NCBI RefSeq assembly: GCF_017308975.1
Contig: NZ_JADWPD010000002.1
Coordinates: forward strand, 434,001-498,000
From: Amycolatopsis sp. MtRt-6
GTDB taxonomy: Bacteria; Actinomycetota; Actinomycetes; Mycobacteriales; Pseudonocardiaceae
Reading direction: 5' to 3'
DNA length: 64,000 bases
Numbering within the stretch: the stretch's first letter is position 1; each line of letters starts with the position of its first letter. This document shows, in pieces, positions 34,303-42,346 of this stretch. The notes beneath the pieces were generated by a model. It worked only from the letters and a program-made list of their open reading frames with translations, had not been told where the DNA came from and made no database searches. The position numbers and the translations under genes are program-made.

Positions 34303-34614
34303 ATGAAGAACCTGCTCAGTGCCGGAGTGGCGGCGGCGGCATTCGCCCTGACGGCGGCGACGCCGGCGTCGGCGGCCCCACCGGCACCGATGTACAGCCA
34401 GCAGACCGACGACAACGACAACGCCCGCGACGACAACGACGACAACGGCTTGTGGGGCCTGTTCGGCCTCCTGGGCCTGCTGGGCCTGGCGGGCTTGGTA
34501 CGGCGCGGCCCGAAGGCGGGGGCAATGGCGGGATACCCGGCCGCGGGGTCGAACCAGCCGCCGGCGAACGCGTACCCGCCGGCCGAGCCGCGGCAGAACC
34601 CGCCGGGCGCCTGA
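34303..34614 (+). CDS. WGxxGxxG-family secreted/membrane protein
   Basis: 103 aa with GGAAGGAAGAG upstream. Signal peptide about 1-24, a short Asp/Asn-rich acidic stretch (DDNDNARDDNDDN, about 36-48), then the diagnostic membrane motif WGLFGLLGLLGLAGLVRRG (about 50-68) and a Pro-rich tail ending QNPPGA. This layout matches WGxxGxxG-type proteins of bacteria, of unknown function. The terminal codons belong to the first, diverged unit of a 60-bp tandem repeat that continues in frame after the TGA at 34612, so the stop may be recent. Confidence 0.78.
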   Translation: MKNLLSAGVAAAAFALTAATPASAAPPAPMYSQQTDDNDNARDDNDDNGLWGLFGLLGLLGLAGLVRRGPKAGAMAGYPAAGSNQPPANAYPPAEPRQNPPGA

Positions 34615-34830
34615 GGGACGCGGGGGTCGCCGCTCCGGTCCCCACCGGGCCGCCAGAACCCGCCAGGCGCCCGAGAGGCACGGCGGCCGCCACCCCAATC
34701 CCCACCGGGCCGGCACAACCCGCCAGGCGCCCGAGAGGCACGGCGGCCGCCACCCCAATCCCCACCGGGCCGGCACAACCCGCCAGGCGCCCGAGAGGCA
34801 CGGCGGCCGCCGCTCCAATCCCCACCGGGT
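34561..34830 (+). repeat. 60-bp direct tandem repeat, about 4.5 copies, overlapping the 3' end of the WGxxGxxG gene
   Basis: The period is exactly 60 bp: 34621-34680, 34681-34740 and 34741-34800 are near identical (the last two identical), 34801-34830 is a half copy and 34561-34620 a diverged first copy that contains the gene's stop. Each unit would encode about 20 residues (NPPGAREARRPP...SPPG) in the gene's own frame. Not a CRISPR: there are no unique spacers. Confidence 0.85.
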
Positions 34831-35102
34831 GTTGACGCGCCGAGTGATCGAGGGCCGGCGGCACGAGCCACAAGCAGTCGAGCACCGGCGGCACAGCAGC
34901 CCCGGCATCCGACGGGGGCCGGGGCGCGGCCGGCGTCGCACAGCAGGCCCGTGCCCCGCATCTCAGCACCGCCGGCACCGCGCGCCAGGTCTCCCCTCCG
35001 CCTCACCAGCGCCACCGGCACCCGGCACCTCGCTCCTCCCGCAAACCCGCACCGAACCCCCGGGTCACCCTGGTGCCGCGCACCGCGAATCCCTCCTCTT
35101 CG

Positions 35103-35143
35103 CGCAGAACGTCCCGGCGCCGTCGGCGCCGGGACGTTCTGCG
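35103..35143 (+). terminator. Very strong hairpin terminator
   Basis: A 19-bp perfect stem (35103-35121 with 35125-35143, core gaacgtcccggcgcc) closed by a 3-nt loop and followed by TTTCCTTCT. It is 490 nt after the WGxxGxxG stop, suggesting that transcription runs through the repeat to here. Confidence 0.8.
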
Positions 35144-35241
35144 TTTCCTTCTCCGAATGGCGCCCAGTTGTCAGGTCTCGGCACCGAGGAGACCACAGCA
35201 ACAGCCGAAAAAACCGGCCCTGTGGCCGCCACCCAGATTAG

Positions 35242-35664
35242 CGGAGCGTTCGCCGCGCAAGAAGTCTTTTCGCATCGTACCCTACTTAAGAGTGGCTTTC
35301 CCACCGCCTGGCAAATGCGCTTGATTACCCATCAATTCTTCTCTTAAACCTCACGATCGGGTGAACGTTCACCGTCACCCGAATCTGCCACCTCTCGCAC
35401 CTTTGGTGAAGAAAACCCCGTCGATTCAGCCGTCCACCGTAATCGCGCGACACGACCGCGTGAGGACATCACACGCCGTAACCGATGCGTAAAACCGTCG
35501 AATAGCCACTTCACGCGATGTCGATGTTTGTTCCGGGGAACCCGCGACGCCGCACACCGTGCGAAATCAAACCACTTCACCCGCCGTCGGCATCCGCTCG
35601 CGTTATCGCGGATCGGCGATCACCATGATCGCAGTCGGCATCGCACAATCCCGAGGAGTACGAC
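35242..35664. other. AT-richer intergenic stretch with a 14-bp palindrome
   Basis: About 420 bp with clearly lower GC than the rest, many short A/T runs and no credible gene. It contains the perfect palindrome ggtgaacgttcacc at 35360-35373. Probably the upstream control region of the secreted protein at 35665, or a remnant of foreign DNA; nothing else is visible. Confidence 0.5.
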
Positions 35665-36135
35665 ATGAAAAGTGCACTGACCCGAGCGCTCACGGTGTTC
35701 GCCACCGCCGCCGCGGTGACCCTGGCGGGGGTGGGTGTGGCGACGGCGGACGGGCCCGGTGGCAGCGGGTCGTCGAGCACCACGAGCGCCGCGGCGGAGG
35801 TCCAGGGCCTGCGCGACCAGCTCGTGTCGCGGGCGGACGACGGGGACGTGCCCGGCACGCAGGCCACCCTCGGCGACCTCGACCCGTTGCTCGTCGATCT
35901 GGCCCAGGGCAAGCGGTACACCGTCCAGGCCGCGGCGAAGGACAGCGCCGCCACCGCGCAGAAGGACGCCGCCGAAGCGCGCAAGGGCGTCGACGAACTC
36001 GCCGCCAAGGTGGCCTCCCGCCAGTCGCTGCCCCCGGTGTCGGCCCTGCTCAACGCGCTGCTGCAGCGCGTGCTGATCAGCCTTTCCGCGCTCGTGAACG
36101 ACCTTCTCGGCGGGCTGCCCGTCCCGGTCGGCTAG
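35665..36135 (+). CDS. Secreted helical protein, unknown function
   Basis: 156 aa with GAGGAG upstream of ATG. Signal peptide about 1-28 (ATA-D). After a Gly/Ser-rich linker the protein is almost all helix: EVQGLRDQLVSRADDGDV, AAKDSAATAQKDAAEARKGVDELAAKVA and a hydrophobic C-terminal segment LNALLQRVLISLSALVNDLLGGLPVPVG that could insert in or lie on a membrane. No known domain. Single gene ended by a strong terminator. Confidence 0.72.
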   Translation: MKSALTRALTVFATAAAVTLAGVGVATADGPGGSGSSSTTSAAAEVQGLRDQLVSRADDGDVPGTQATLGDLDPLLVDLAQGKRYTVQAAAKDSAATAQKDAAEARKGVDELAAKVASRQSLPPVSALLNALLQRVLISLSALVNDLLGGLPVPVG

Positions 36136-36162
36136 ACCGGCCGGACCCCCGGACGGGCAAGC

Positions 36163-36208
36163 CGGCGAAAGCCCGGCGCGGATCCCCTCCCGCGCCGGGC
36201 TTTCGCCG
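36163..36208. terminator. Strong bidirectional terminator
   Basis: A 19-bp perfect stem (36163-36181 with 36190-36208, core gcgaaagcccggcgcg) and 8-nt loop between two convergent genes. Confidence 0.85.
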
Positions 36209-36223
36209 TCTGCCAAGGTACGG

Positions 36224-37159
36224 CTATTCGTAGACGACGTAGGCGGGCGTGGGGTTCAGCGCCAGGACTTCCGCCGGGGTCATCAGGTCCGCGCCGCGGC
36301 GGGTGTCCTCTTCGAAGAACAGCTTGAAGCCCGGCCGCACGTGGCCGGGAATCGTCTTCATCAGCGTCTTCCACGTCGCCTTCTTGGCGGCGGCCGAGCC
36401 GATGCCGTCGACGACCTTGACGACCGAAACCCCCTTGTGCGGCAGCAGAAGCTGCTCGTCGCGCACCACGGACGCCGCCACCTGGTGGTAGATCATCACC
36501 TTGGCGGGCAGGTGGTGCGCCTCGGCCAGGCCGCCGAGGTACCGGGCCACCTCGTCGAGCTCGCCGCCGGTCGTGCGGCCGAACTTCCGGCCCGGGACCA
36601 CGCCCGGTTCCACGGCCCACTCCGGGTCGAGCGCGACACCGACGTCCGGCTCGGCCAGCCAGCGCTCGTAGGCCTTGACCTCGGGCAGGAAGTCGGCGCG
36701 GCCGGGCTGGATGTTCAGCAGCAGCAAGCCGTTCAGGGCCCGCGCGGCGTCGAGGTAGTCGCGCACGGTCGAGTCCTCGCAGCGGCTGCGGAACATGCCG
36801 TCCTCGCCCGGCGAGCGGTGCACGGTGGTGGCGATCAGCTCGACGACCGGCGTGACCGGACGGCCCGGCGGGAACGTCCCGATCTGGCGGCGCAGCGCGC
36901 GGCCCGCTTCGGCGAGATCGCCGGTCATGCGGCCGAGCGCTTTCGCGCCCGGAGCTCCGCAGAACCCGACGAGCAGGCTTTTCTCGAGCGGGTTCGGAGG
37001 AGGCGGGGGCGGCGGGGCGGCGACGGCGGCCGGCACGGCCGGCGCCCGCCCCAGCTGCCTCGCCCCGCACGCGCTCGCGGCCAAGCCCGCGAAAGCGGCG
37101 GTGAGGACCAGGCGTCGATCGAAGGTTCGTTCGGCGGTGACCGCCTTTTTCGGGACCAT
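36224..37159 (-). CDS. Putative lipoprotein of unknown function
   Basis: 311 aa. N-terminal basic region, hydrophobic segment and a lipobox-like A-A-S-A-C (Cys about 31), then a Pro run and a domain (about 58-311) with LLVGFCGAPGAKALGRM, GLLLLNIQPGRADFLPEVKAYERWL, VGVALDPEWAVEPG and KVMIYHQVAASVV. Alternating beta strands and helices with acidic residues at strand ends suggest a TIM-barrel, perhaps a glycoside-hydrolase-like fold, but no family is recognised. A near-consensus SigB-like promoter is directly upstream. Confidence 0.68.
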   Translation of the reverse strand: MVPKKAVTAERTFDRRLVLTAAFAGLAASACGARQLGRAPAVPAAVAAPPPPPPPNPLEKSLLVGFCGAPGAKALGRMTGDLAEAGRALRRQIGTFPPGRPVTPVVELIATTVHRSPGEDGMFRSRCEDSTVRDYLDAARALNGLLLLNIQPGRADFLPEVKAYERWLAEPDVGVALDPEWAVEPGVVPGRKFGRTTGGELDEVARYLGGLAEAHHLPAKVMIYHQVAASVVRDEQLLLPHKGVSVVKVVDGIGSAAAKKATWKTLMKTIPGHVRPGFKLFFEEDTRRGADLMTPAEVLALNPTPAYVVYE

Positions 37160-37168
37160 CGCGGGAAA

Positions 37169-37194
37169 TTACCCGTAGCCGATCTTCGGCAAAC
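37169..37194 (-). promoter_or_regulatory. SigB/SigF-like promoter candidate (GTTT-N16-GGGTAA)
   Basis: Reading leftward, GTTT 37194-37191, 16 nt, GGGTAA 37174-37169, just 10 nt before the ATG. One mismatch in the -10. The -35 lies in another AAACGCGTTT palindrome (37191-37200). Confidence 0.4.
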
Positions 37195-37353
37195 GCGTTT
37201 CCCGGGGATCACCACATCGTGCCGGAGCCGGTCGCGGGCCCATGGCCCCGGCCTGCGGAAACGCCGTTTTCCGCGCTGTGCTGGGAAATTCCGGGCTCAC
37301 CCGACCCGGTGGCCCGGCCCGCACCGGCGGCCGAGGGGACGCACACTTCCGGC

Positions 37354-38352
37354 ATGCGTTGCCTTTTCCGGTTCGGTGCCGGGTTCACCGCCCTCCTCGC
37401 GCTGGCGGCCTGCGGCGGTCCCGCACCGGTCGTCCCGGCACCACGGCCGGCGCCCGCCGCCGCGCCGGTCCGCATCACGCCCGCCGCCGCGCGGCAGCTG
37501 GGCGCCGACGAGCTCGGCCGGGTGCCGGTCCTGATGTACCACCGCATCGTCGCGCAGCCGCGGTCGGTGTACGACCGCACGCCCGCGGACTTCACCGCGG
37601 AGCTCGAACGGCTCGCGGCCGAGGACTACGTCCCGGTCACCACCGCGGAACTGGTGTCGCGCCGGCTCGACCTGCCGGCCGGCGCGCACCCGGTGGTCCT
37701 GACCTTCGACGACGGCGACCCGAGCGTGTTCGGCCTGACGCCGCAGGGCCAACCGGCGCCGGGCACGGCGGTCCGCATCCTGCTGGACGTCGCGGCGGCG
37801 CACCCGCGGTTCCGCCCGGTCGCCAGCCTGTACGTCAACGAACACCCCTTCGGCGGCGACGCGGATGGCCGCGCGCTGCGCTGGCTGGCCGAGCACGGTT
37901 TCGAGATCGGCAACCACACGCGCCGCCACACGAACCTGCGCACGGCAACGGAACCGGCGGCGACGGCGGCCATCGCAGAGGAGGACGCGCTGATCCGCCG
38001 GGCGGTCCCGGGCTACCGGCCGGCGACCCTGGCACTGCCGTACGGAAGCAGCCCGCGCCGCCCGGAACTGGCTTTGCGGGGCCCGGGCTATTCGTACGGC
38101 GGCGTGCTCCTGGTGGGATCGGGACCGGCGCCGTCCCCGTGCGCGGCCGGGTTCGAGCCGGGCGCGATCCCCCGGATCCGTTCCCAATCGACGGGCCCGG
38201 AGGCGAAGTACGGATCGGCCCGCTGGCTCGACGAGCTGGCCACACCGACCGGCCACCGCTACACGTCCGACGGCGACCCGTCGACGGTGGCGTACCCGCG
38301 GTCGGCGGCTGCCGTGGCACCGGAGTGTGCGAGCGTGGGCCTTGCCTACTGA
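37354..38352 (+). CDS. Polysaccharide deacetylase lipoprotein (NodB-type, CE4)
   Basis: 332 aa from ATG 37354, which gives a compact lipoprotein signal with lipobox L-A-A-C (Cys about 20). After an Ala/Pro tether the domain shows VPVLMYHRI, the metal/catalytic DD in TFDDGDPSVF, and H-T-R-R-H in IGNHTRRHTNL, the CE4 motifs. It would remove N- or O-acetyl groups from peptidoglycan, chitin or other glycans outside the cell. The gene is 11 bp from the DUF3152 gene, so the two are probably cotranscribed. The 194-bp gap upstream (37160-37353) shows only the divergent promoter. Confidence 0.9.
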   Translation: MRCLFRFGAGFTALLALAACGGPAPVVPAPRPAPAAAPVRITPAAARQLGADELGRVPVLMYHRIVAQPRSVYDRTPADFTAELERLAAEDYVPVTTAELVSRRLDLPAGAHPVVLTFDDGDPSVFGLTPQGQPAPGTAVRILLDVAAAHPRFRPVASLYVNEHPFGGDADGRALRWLAEHGFEIGNHTRRHTNLRTATEPAATAAIAEEDALIRRAVPGYRPATLALPYGSSPRRPELALRGPGYSYGGVLLVGSGPAPSPCAAGFEPGAIPRIRSQSTGPEAKYGSARWLDELATPTGHRYTSDGDPSTVAYPRSAAAVAPECASVGLAY

Positions 38353-38362
38353 ACGGCACCCG

Positions 38363-39247
38363 ATGGCCCGCGTGGACTGGCTGCCCCAGCCACGGCGCCG
38401 GCCGGAGCGGCAGGCGCAGGCGCCTCGTATCCCACCCCGGACGCCGCAACCGGCCCCGACGACCGAACCCGGATCACCCGCGACCACCGGCTGGTGGCCT
38501 CCCGCCGTCCTCGTCTTCGCCGTCGCCCTTGCCCTCGCCCTTCTCCTCACGCCGAAGGCCGCCGAGCCGCGACGTGTCTCCGGGGTCGCCTCCGCGCAGC
38601 CCACCGTCAAGGCAACCGCCACGCCCCAGCCCGAGCCCGCCGCCCTGCCCGAGGGCGTTCCCGTCACCGAGACCGGCGCCGGGAGCTGGCACGTCGTTCC
38701 CGGGCCGGGCCGGGACATCGGTGCCGGGCCGAAGATCCTCACCTACACCGTCGAAGTCGAAGACGGCGTCGACCTCCGCGGCTTCGACCACGACGTCGAC
38801 ACGATCCTCGCCGACCCGCGGGGCTGGGCCGGGGTCACCTTCCGGCGGGTCGACGCCAACCCTGCCGTGCGGATCAGCCTCACCACTCCCGGCACCGCCC
38901 GGCGCCCGGACCTCTGCGGCTTCACCATCCCCTACGACTCCTCGTGCCGGCTCGCGCGTGAGCGCCGGGTCGTCGTCAACCTCGCCCGGTGGCTGCGCGG
39001 CGCCCACTCCTACGACGGCGACCTCGCCGGCTACCGCGCCTACGCCATCAACCACGAGCTGGGCCACGCCCTCGGCCACGGCCACGTCGGCTGCCCCGCC
39101 CCCGGCGCGCCGGCGCCGGTGATGATGCAGCAGACCTTCGGGCTCTCCAACACCTACCTGGCGCACCTCAACCGCGCCGAACCCGGGGCCGCCGGCAAGG
39201 TCGAGCCCGACGGCGCCGTCTGCCGCCCCAACCCCTGGCCGCGCTGA
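38363..39247 (+). CDS. DUF3152 membrane-anchored metallopeptidase-like protein
   Basis: 294 aa from ATG 38363. A Pro/Arg-rich cytoplasmic tail (1-42), one membrane segment (about 43-62, WWPPAVLVFAVALALALLL), and an external domain with TYTVEVEDGVDL, DLCGFTIPYDSSC and the zinc motif INHELGHALGHGHVGCP. The HExGH...H motif and length match DUF3152 proteins of actinobacteria. Probably a wall-facing protease whose substrate is unknown. It follows the deacetylase by 11 bp. Confidence 0.85.
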   Translation: MARVDWLPQPRRRPERQAQAPRIPPRTPQPAPTTEPGSPATTGWWPPAVLVFAVALALALLLTPKAAEPRRVSGVASAQPTVKATATPQPEPAALPEGVPVTETGAGSWHVVPGPGRDIGAGPKILTYTVEVEDGVDLRGFDHDVDTILADPRGWAGVTFRRVDANPAVRISLTTPGTARRPDLCGFTIPYDSSCRLARERRVVVNLARWLRGAHSYDGDLAGYRAYAINHELGHALGHGHVGCPAPGAPAPVMMQQTFGLSNTYLAHLNRAEPGAAGKVEPDGAVCRPNPWPR

Positions 39248-39251
39248 ACTG

Positions 39252-39276
39252 GTTTATACCGCCGTCCAGTGGGTAC
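39252..39276 (+). promoter_or_regulatory. SigB/SigF-like promoter (GTTT-N15-GGGTAC)
   Basis: GTTT 39252-39255, 15 nt, GGGTAC 39271-39276: a perfect match. The start point would be about 20 nt before the ATG of the ABC solute-binding protein, with the GGAGGGG ribosome site between. Confidence 0.7.
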
Positions 39277-39303
39277 TCGCGCCGCCTTCGGGAGGGGTGT
39301 GCG

Positions 39304-40617
39304 ATGGTGCGGAAGCTTCTGGCCGGTACGACGGCAGTCCTGCTCCTCGCCGGGTGCGGCGGTGTCGGAAGCGGCAACGACGACCCGGCCACGCTGACGA
39401 CCATGGGTTTCGGCCTCGGCGACGAGATCGCCACCACGCGGGCCGACCTGGCCGGCAAGGCGATCGCGCCGGCCACCGTCAAGGTCGGCGGCAGTGCCTT
39501 CGACGCCCAGCAGTTCCTCGCCTCCGTCGCCTCGCACACGCCGCCCGACCTCGTCTACCTCGACCGGCAGCTGCTCGGCACCTATGCCGCCCGCGGCACC
39601 CTCGAACCGCTCACCGGCTGCATCGCGAAGCAGCGCATCGACGTCTCCCAGTACCGGCCCGCCGCGCTCGAGGAAGTCACCCTGGACGGCAAGGTGTACG
39701 GCCTGCCCGAGTTCTACGACAACCGCGTCCTGCTGGTGAACGACGCCGTCGTCGCAGGGAGCGGGTTCACGCCCCAGGACCTCGCCGACCGCACCAAGCT
39801 CGCCGCGGCCGCGCGGAAACTCACCGTCCGCACCGGCGGCGGGCTGTCGCGGATCGGCTTCGACCCCAAGATCCCGGAGTTCCTCCCGCTGTGGGCCAGG
39901 GCCAACGGCGTGCAGATGCTCAGCGACGACGGCCGCACGGCGCACCTCGACGACCCGCGGCTGGCCGACGCCCTCGCGTACGCCAAGTCGCTGATCGACG
40001 CCCAGGGCGGCTGGAGCGCGGTGAAGGCGTTCCGGGACTCCTTCGACTTCTTCGGCGAGAAGAACCCGTTCAAGCAGGGCCAGCTGGCGGCCACCCTGAT
40101 GGACGACTGGTACCTCAACGTCCTCGCCAACCACTCCCCCGACGTGCGGGTCACCGCGGCGCCGTTCACCGACACGGCCGGCGCCCCGATCGACTGGGTT
40201 ACCGGCAGCGCCTGGGTCATCCCCGCCGGGAGCACCCACAAGGAGCAGGCCTGCGCCTGGATCAAGACGATGACCGACGCGCCGACGTGGATCGCCGCCG
40301 CCAAGGCCCGTGCCGAGAAGCGCAAGGCGGGCGGCAAGGCGTTCACCGGCGTCTACACCGGCAACCGCGTCGCCGACCAGGAGATCTTCGGCAGCATCGT
40401 GCAGCTGAAGGACCGGCCCGCGTTCGACGCCGCCGTCCGGACCGTGCTCAAAGCCCAGGAAAGTGCCTTCACCATGCCGGCGTCCCCGGCCGGATCGGAG
40501 TTCAAGACGGCCTGGCAGAACGCCGTCAACCGGGTGCTCTCGGGTGAGCAGCAGCCCGCCGAGGCCCTGCGCCAGGCGCAGCAGGAGGCCCAGCGCGCGC
40601 TGGACGCCGCCCGGTGA
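39304..40617 (+). CDS. Sugar-type ABC transporter substrate-binding lipoprotein
   Basis: 437 aa, GGAGGGG 7 nt before ATG. Lipobox L-L-A-G-C (Cys about 18). Family 1 extracellular binding protein features: PPDLVYLDRQLLGTYAARG, LDGKVYGLPEFYDNRVLLVN, DSFDFFGEKNPFKQGQLAATLMDDWYL and GSAWVIPAGSTHKEQACAWIKTM. It would capture an oligosaccharide, for example a product of the nearby glycosidases. GTGA overlap with the first permease. Confidence 0.9.
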   Translation: MVRKLLAGTTAVLLLAGCGGVGSGNDDPATLTTMGFGLGDEIATTRADLAGKAIAPATVKVGGSAFDAQQFLASVASHTPPDLVYLDRQLLGTYAARGTLEPLTGCIAKQRIDVSQYRPAALEEVTLDGKVYGLPEFYDNRVLLVNDAVVAGSGFTPQDLADRTKLAAAARKLTVRTGGGLSRIGFDPKIPEFLPLWARANGVQMLSDDGRTAHLDDPRLADALAYAKSLIDAQGGWSAVKAFRDSFDFFGEKNPFKQGQLAATLMDDWYLNVLANHSPDVRVTAAPFTDTAGAPIDWVTGSAWVIPAGSTHKEQACAWIKTMTDAPTWIAAAKARAEKRKAGGKAFTGVYTGNRVADQEIFGSIVQLKDRPAFDAAVRTVLKAQESAFTMPASPAGSEFKTAWQNAVNRVLSGEQQPAEALRQAQQEAQRALDAAR

Positions 40618-41519
40618 AGCGCCGCACGCGGGAAACCTGGGCCGCCTATGCCTTCCTGTCGCCGTGGATGATCGGCTTCGTGATCTTCATGGCGCTCCCG
40701 ATGGTCGCCAGCCTGGTCCTCTCCTTCACCGACTACGACGCGCTGCGGTCGCCGAATGCCGTCGGCTGGGCCAACTACCAGCGGCTCCTCGAAGACCCCG
40801 CCGTGCGCACGAGCCTGGTCAACACGCTGGTCTACACCGTCATGTCGGTGCCGGCCACGATGGCCGTCTCGCTGGCGCTGGCCTCGCTGCTCACGCGGGC
40901 GGGGCGCCGGTCGGCCGGGTTCTTCCGCACGGTGTTCTACCTGCCCGAGATCACCCCGAAGGTCGCCGTCGGCGTGCTGTTCCTCATCCTCTTCAACGGC
41001 CAGGCCGGCCTGGTCAACGCCGCGCTGGGGCTGGTCGGCATCGACGGTCCACAGTGGAGCACCGACGGGCCGTGGGTGAAACCGGGGCTGGTGCTCATGC
41101 ACCTGTGGTCGGTGGGCAGCACGGTGGTGATCTACCTGGCCGCGCTGCGCGGCGTGCCGCGCGAGCTGTACGAAGCCGCCGAGCTCGACGGCGCGTCGGC
41201 GTGGCAGCGGTTCCGGCGGATCACCGTCCCGATGATCAGCGGGGCGCTGTTCTTCACCCTCATCGTCCAGACGATCGCGGCCCTGCAGTCGTTCGACGAG
41301 GCCTACACCGCCTTCTACGGCTCCGCGGCCTCGGCGACCTACAGCAACGACGCGGCCCTGTTCTACCTGATCTACCTGTTCCGGCAGGCGTTCGAGTTCC
41401 TCCACCTCGGGTATGCGTCGGCGATGGCGTGGCTGCTGTTCGTCGTGATCCTGGCGATCACGCTCGTGCAGGTGCGGCTGAGCCGCCGGTTCGTCTACTA
41501 CGAAGGCGGTGACCGGTGA
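40614..41519 (+). CDS. ABC transporter permease, sugar type (MalF-like)
   Basis: 301 aa, GTG overlapping the previous stop. Six membrane segments and the EAA loop YEAAELDGASAWQRFRRITVPM, which contacts the ATPase. It forms the channel with the next gene product, whose GTG overlaps its stop. No ATPase gene is present; many actinobacterial sugar importers use a shared MsiK-type ATPase encoded elsewhere. Confidence 0.92.
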   Translation: MKRRTRETWAAYAFLSPWMIGFVIFMALPMVASLVLSFTDYDALRSPNAVGWANYQRLLEDPAVRTSLVNTLVYTVMSVPATMAVSLALASLLTRAGRRSAGFFRTVFYLPEITPKVAVGVLFLILFNGQAGLVNAALGLVGIDGPQWSTDGPWVKPGLVLMHLWSVGSTVVIYLAALRGVPRELYEAAELDGASAWQRFRRITVPMISGALFFTLIVQTIAALQSFDEAYTAFYGSAASATYSNDAALFYLIYLFRQAFEFLHLGYASAMAWLLFVVILAITLVQVRLSRRFVYYEGGDR

Positions 41520-42346
41520 CGGCTCGGCGCGTGGTCCGCTGGACGGCGCTGGCCGCGGCGACCGTCCTGTTCCTCTACCCGTTCGTCTGGCTGCTGAGCG
41601 CGTCGGTGAAGCCGCGTGCCCAGGTCTTCGACAACGTGCTCATCCCCCGCAGCTGGGCCTGGGACAACTACGTCGAGATCTGGCGCGCCGCGCCGGTCGC
41701 GGCCTGGCTGCTCAACAGCGTGGTCGTGTCGCTCGCGGCGGCCGTGACCGTGACGCTGACCAGTTCGCTGGTGGCGTTCGGCTTCGCGTACTTCCGCTTC
41801 CCGGGCCGCAACGCGCTCTTCGGCCTGGTGCTGGCCACGATGATGCTTCCGGCCGCGGTGACGATGATCCCGGTGTACCTGATCTGGAACAGCGCCGGCC
41901 TGGCCCACACGCAGGTGCCGCTGTGGGCGGGGAACCTGTTCGGCAGCGCGTTCTACATCTTCCTGCTGCGCCAGTTCTTCCTCGGCCTGCCCCGCGAGGT
42001 GTTCGAGGCCGCCCGCGTCGACGGCGCGAACCACTGGACGCTGTTCTGGCGCATCGCGGTGCCGCTGTGCCGCCCGGCGCTCATCGTCAGTTTCGTGTTC
42101 GAGCTGAAGGCGAGCTGGTCGGACCTGCTCAAGCCGCTGATCTACCTGCGCGACCCGGTGCTGTACACGCTGCCCCGCGGGCTCAAGGCGCTGTCCGACC
42201 AGTTCGGCCAGGCGGGCGAACAGCGGTGGGAGATCGTGCTCGCCGGCAGCGTCATCACGACCGTGCCGCTGCTGATCGTGTTCTTCGTGGCGCAGCGCCA
42301 CTTCCTCGCCGGGATCACGACGGAGGGCCCCACTCCCAGGCGGTGA
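41516..42346 (+). CDS. ABC transporter permease, sugar type (MalG-like)
   Basis: 276 aa, GTGA overlap. Six membrane segments, LYPFVWLLSASVKP at the N-terminus and the EAA loop FEAARVDGANHWTLFWRIAVPLCRP. Partner of the MalF-like permease. Its 3' end overlaps the convergent LysR gene by 32 bp, so the operon ends here without a separate ATPase. Confidence 0.92.
   Translation: MTARRVVRWTALAAATVLFLYPFVWLLSASVKPRAQVFDNVLIPRSWAWDNYVEIWRAAPVAAWLLNSVVVSLAAAVTVTLTSSLVAFGFAYFRFPGRNALFGLVLATMMLPAAVTMIPVYLIWNSAGLAHTQVPLWAGNLFGSAFYIFLLRQFFLGLPREVFEAARVDGANHWTLFWRIAVPLCRPALIVSFVFELKASWSDLLKPLIYLRDPVLYTLPRGLKALSDQFGQAGEQRWEIVLAGSVITTVPLLIVFFVAQRHFLAGITTEGPTPRR

Noticed and set aside
34621-34830. Direct repeats considered as a CRISPR array
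   Set aside because: The 60-bp units follow each other with no unique spacers and keep the reading frame of the gene before them.
35344-35580. 78-codon minus-strand open frame in the AT-richer gap
   Set aside because: No ribosome site, no domain, Arg-rich chance composition; not supported as a gene.
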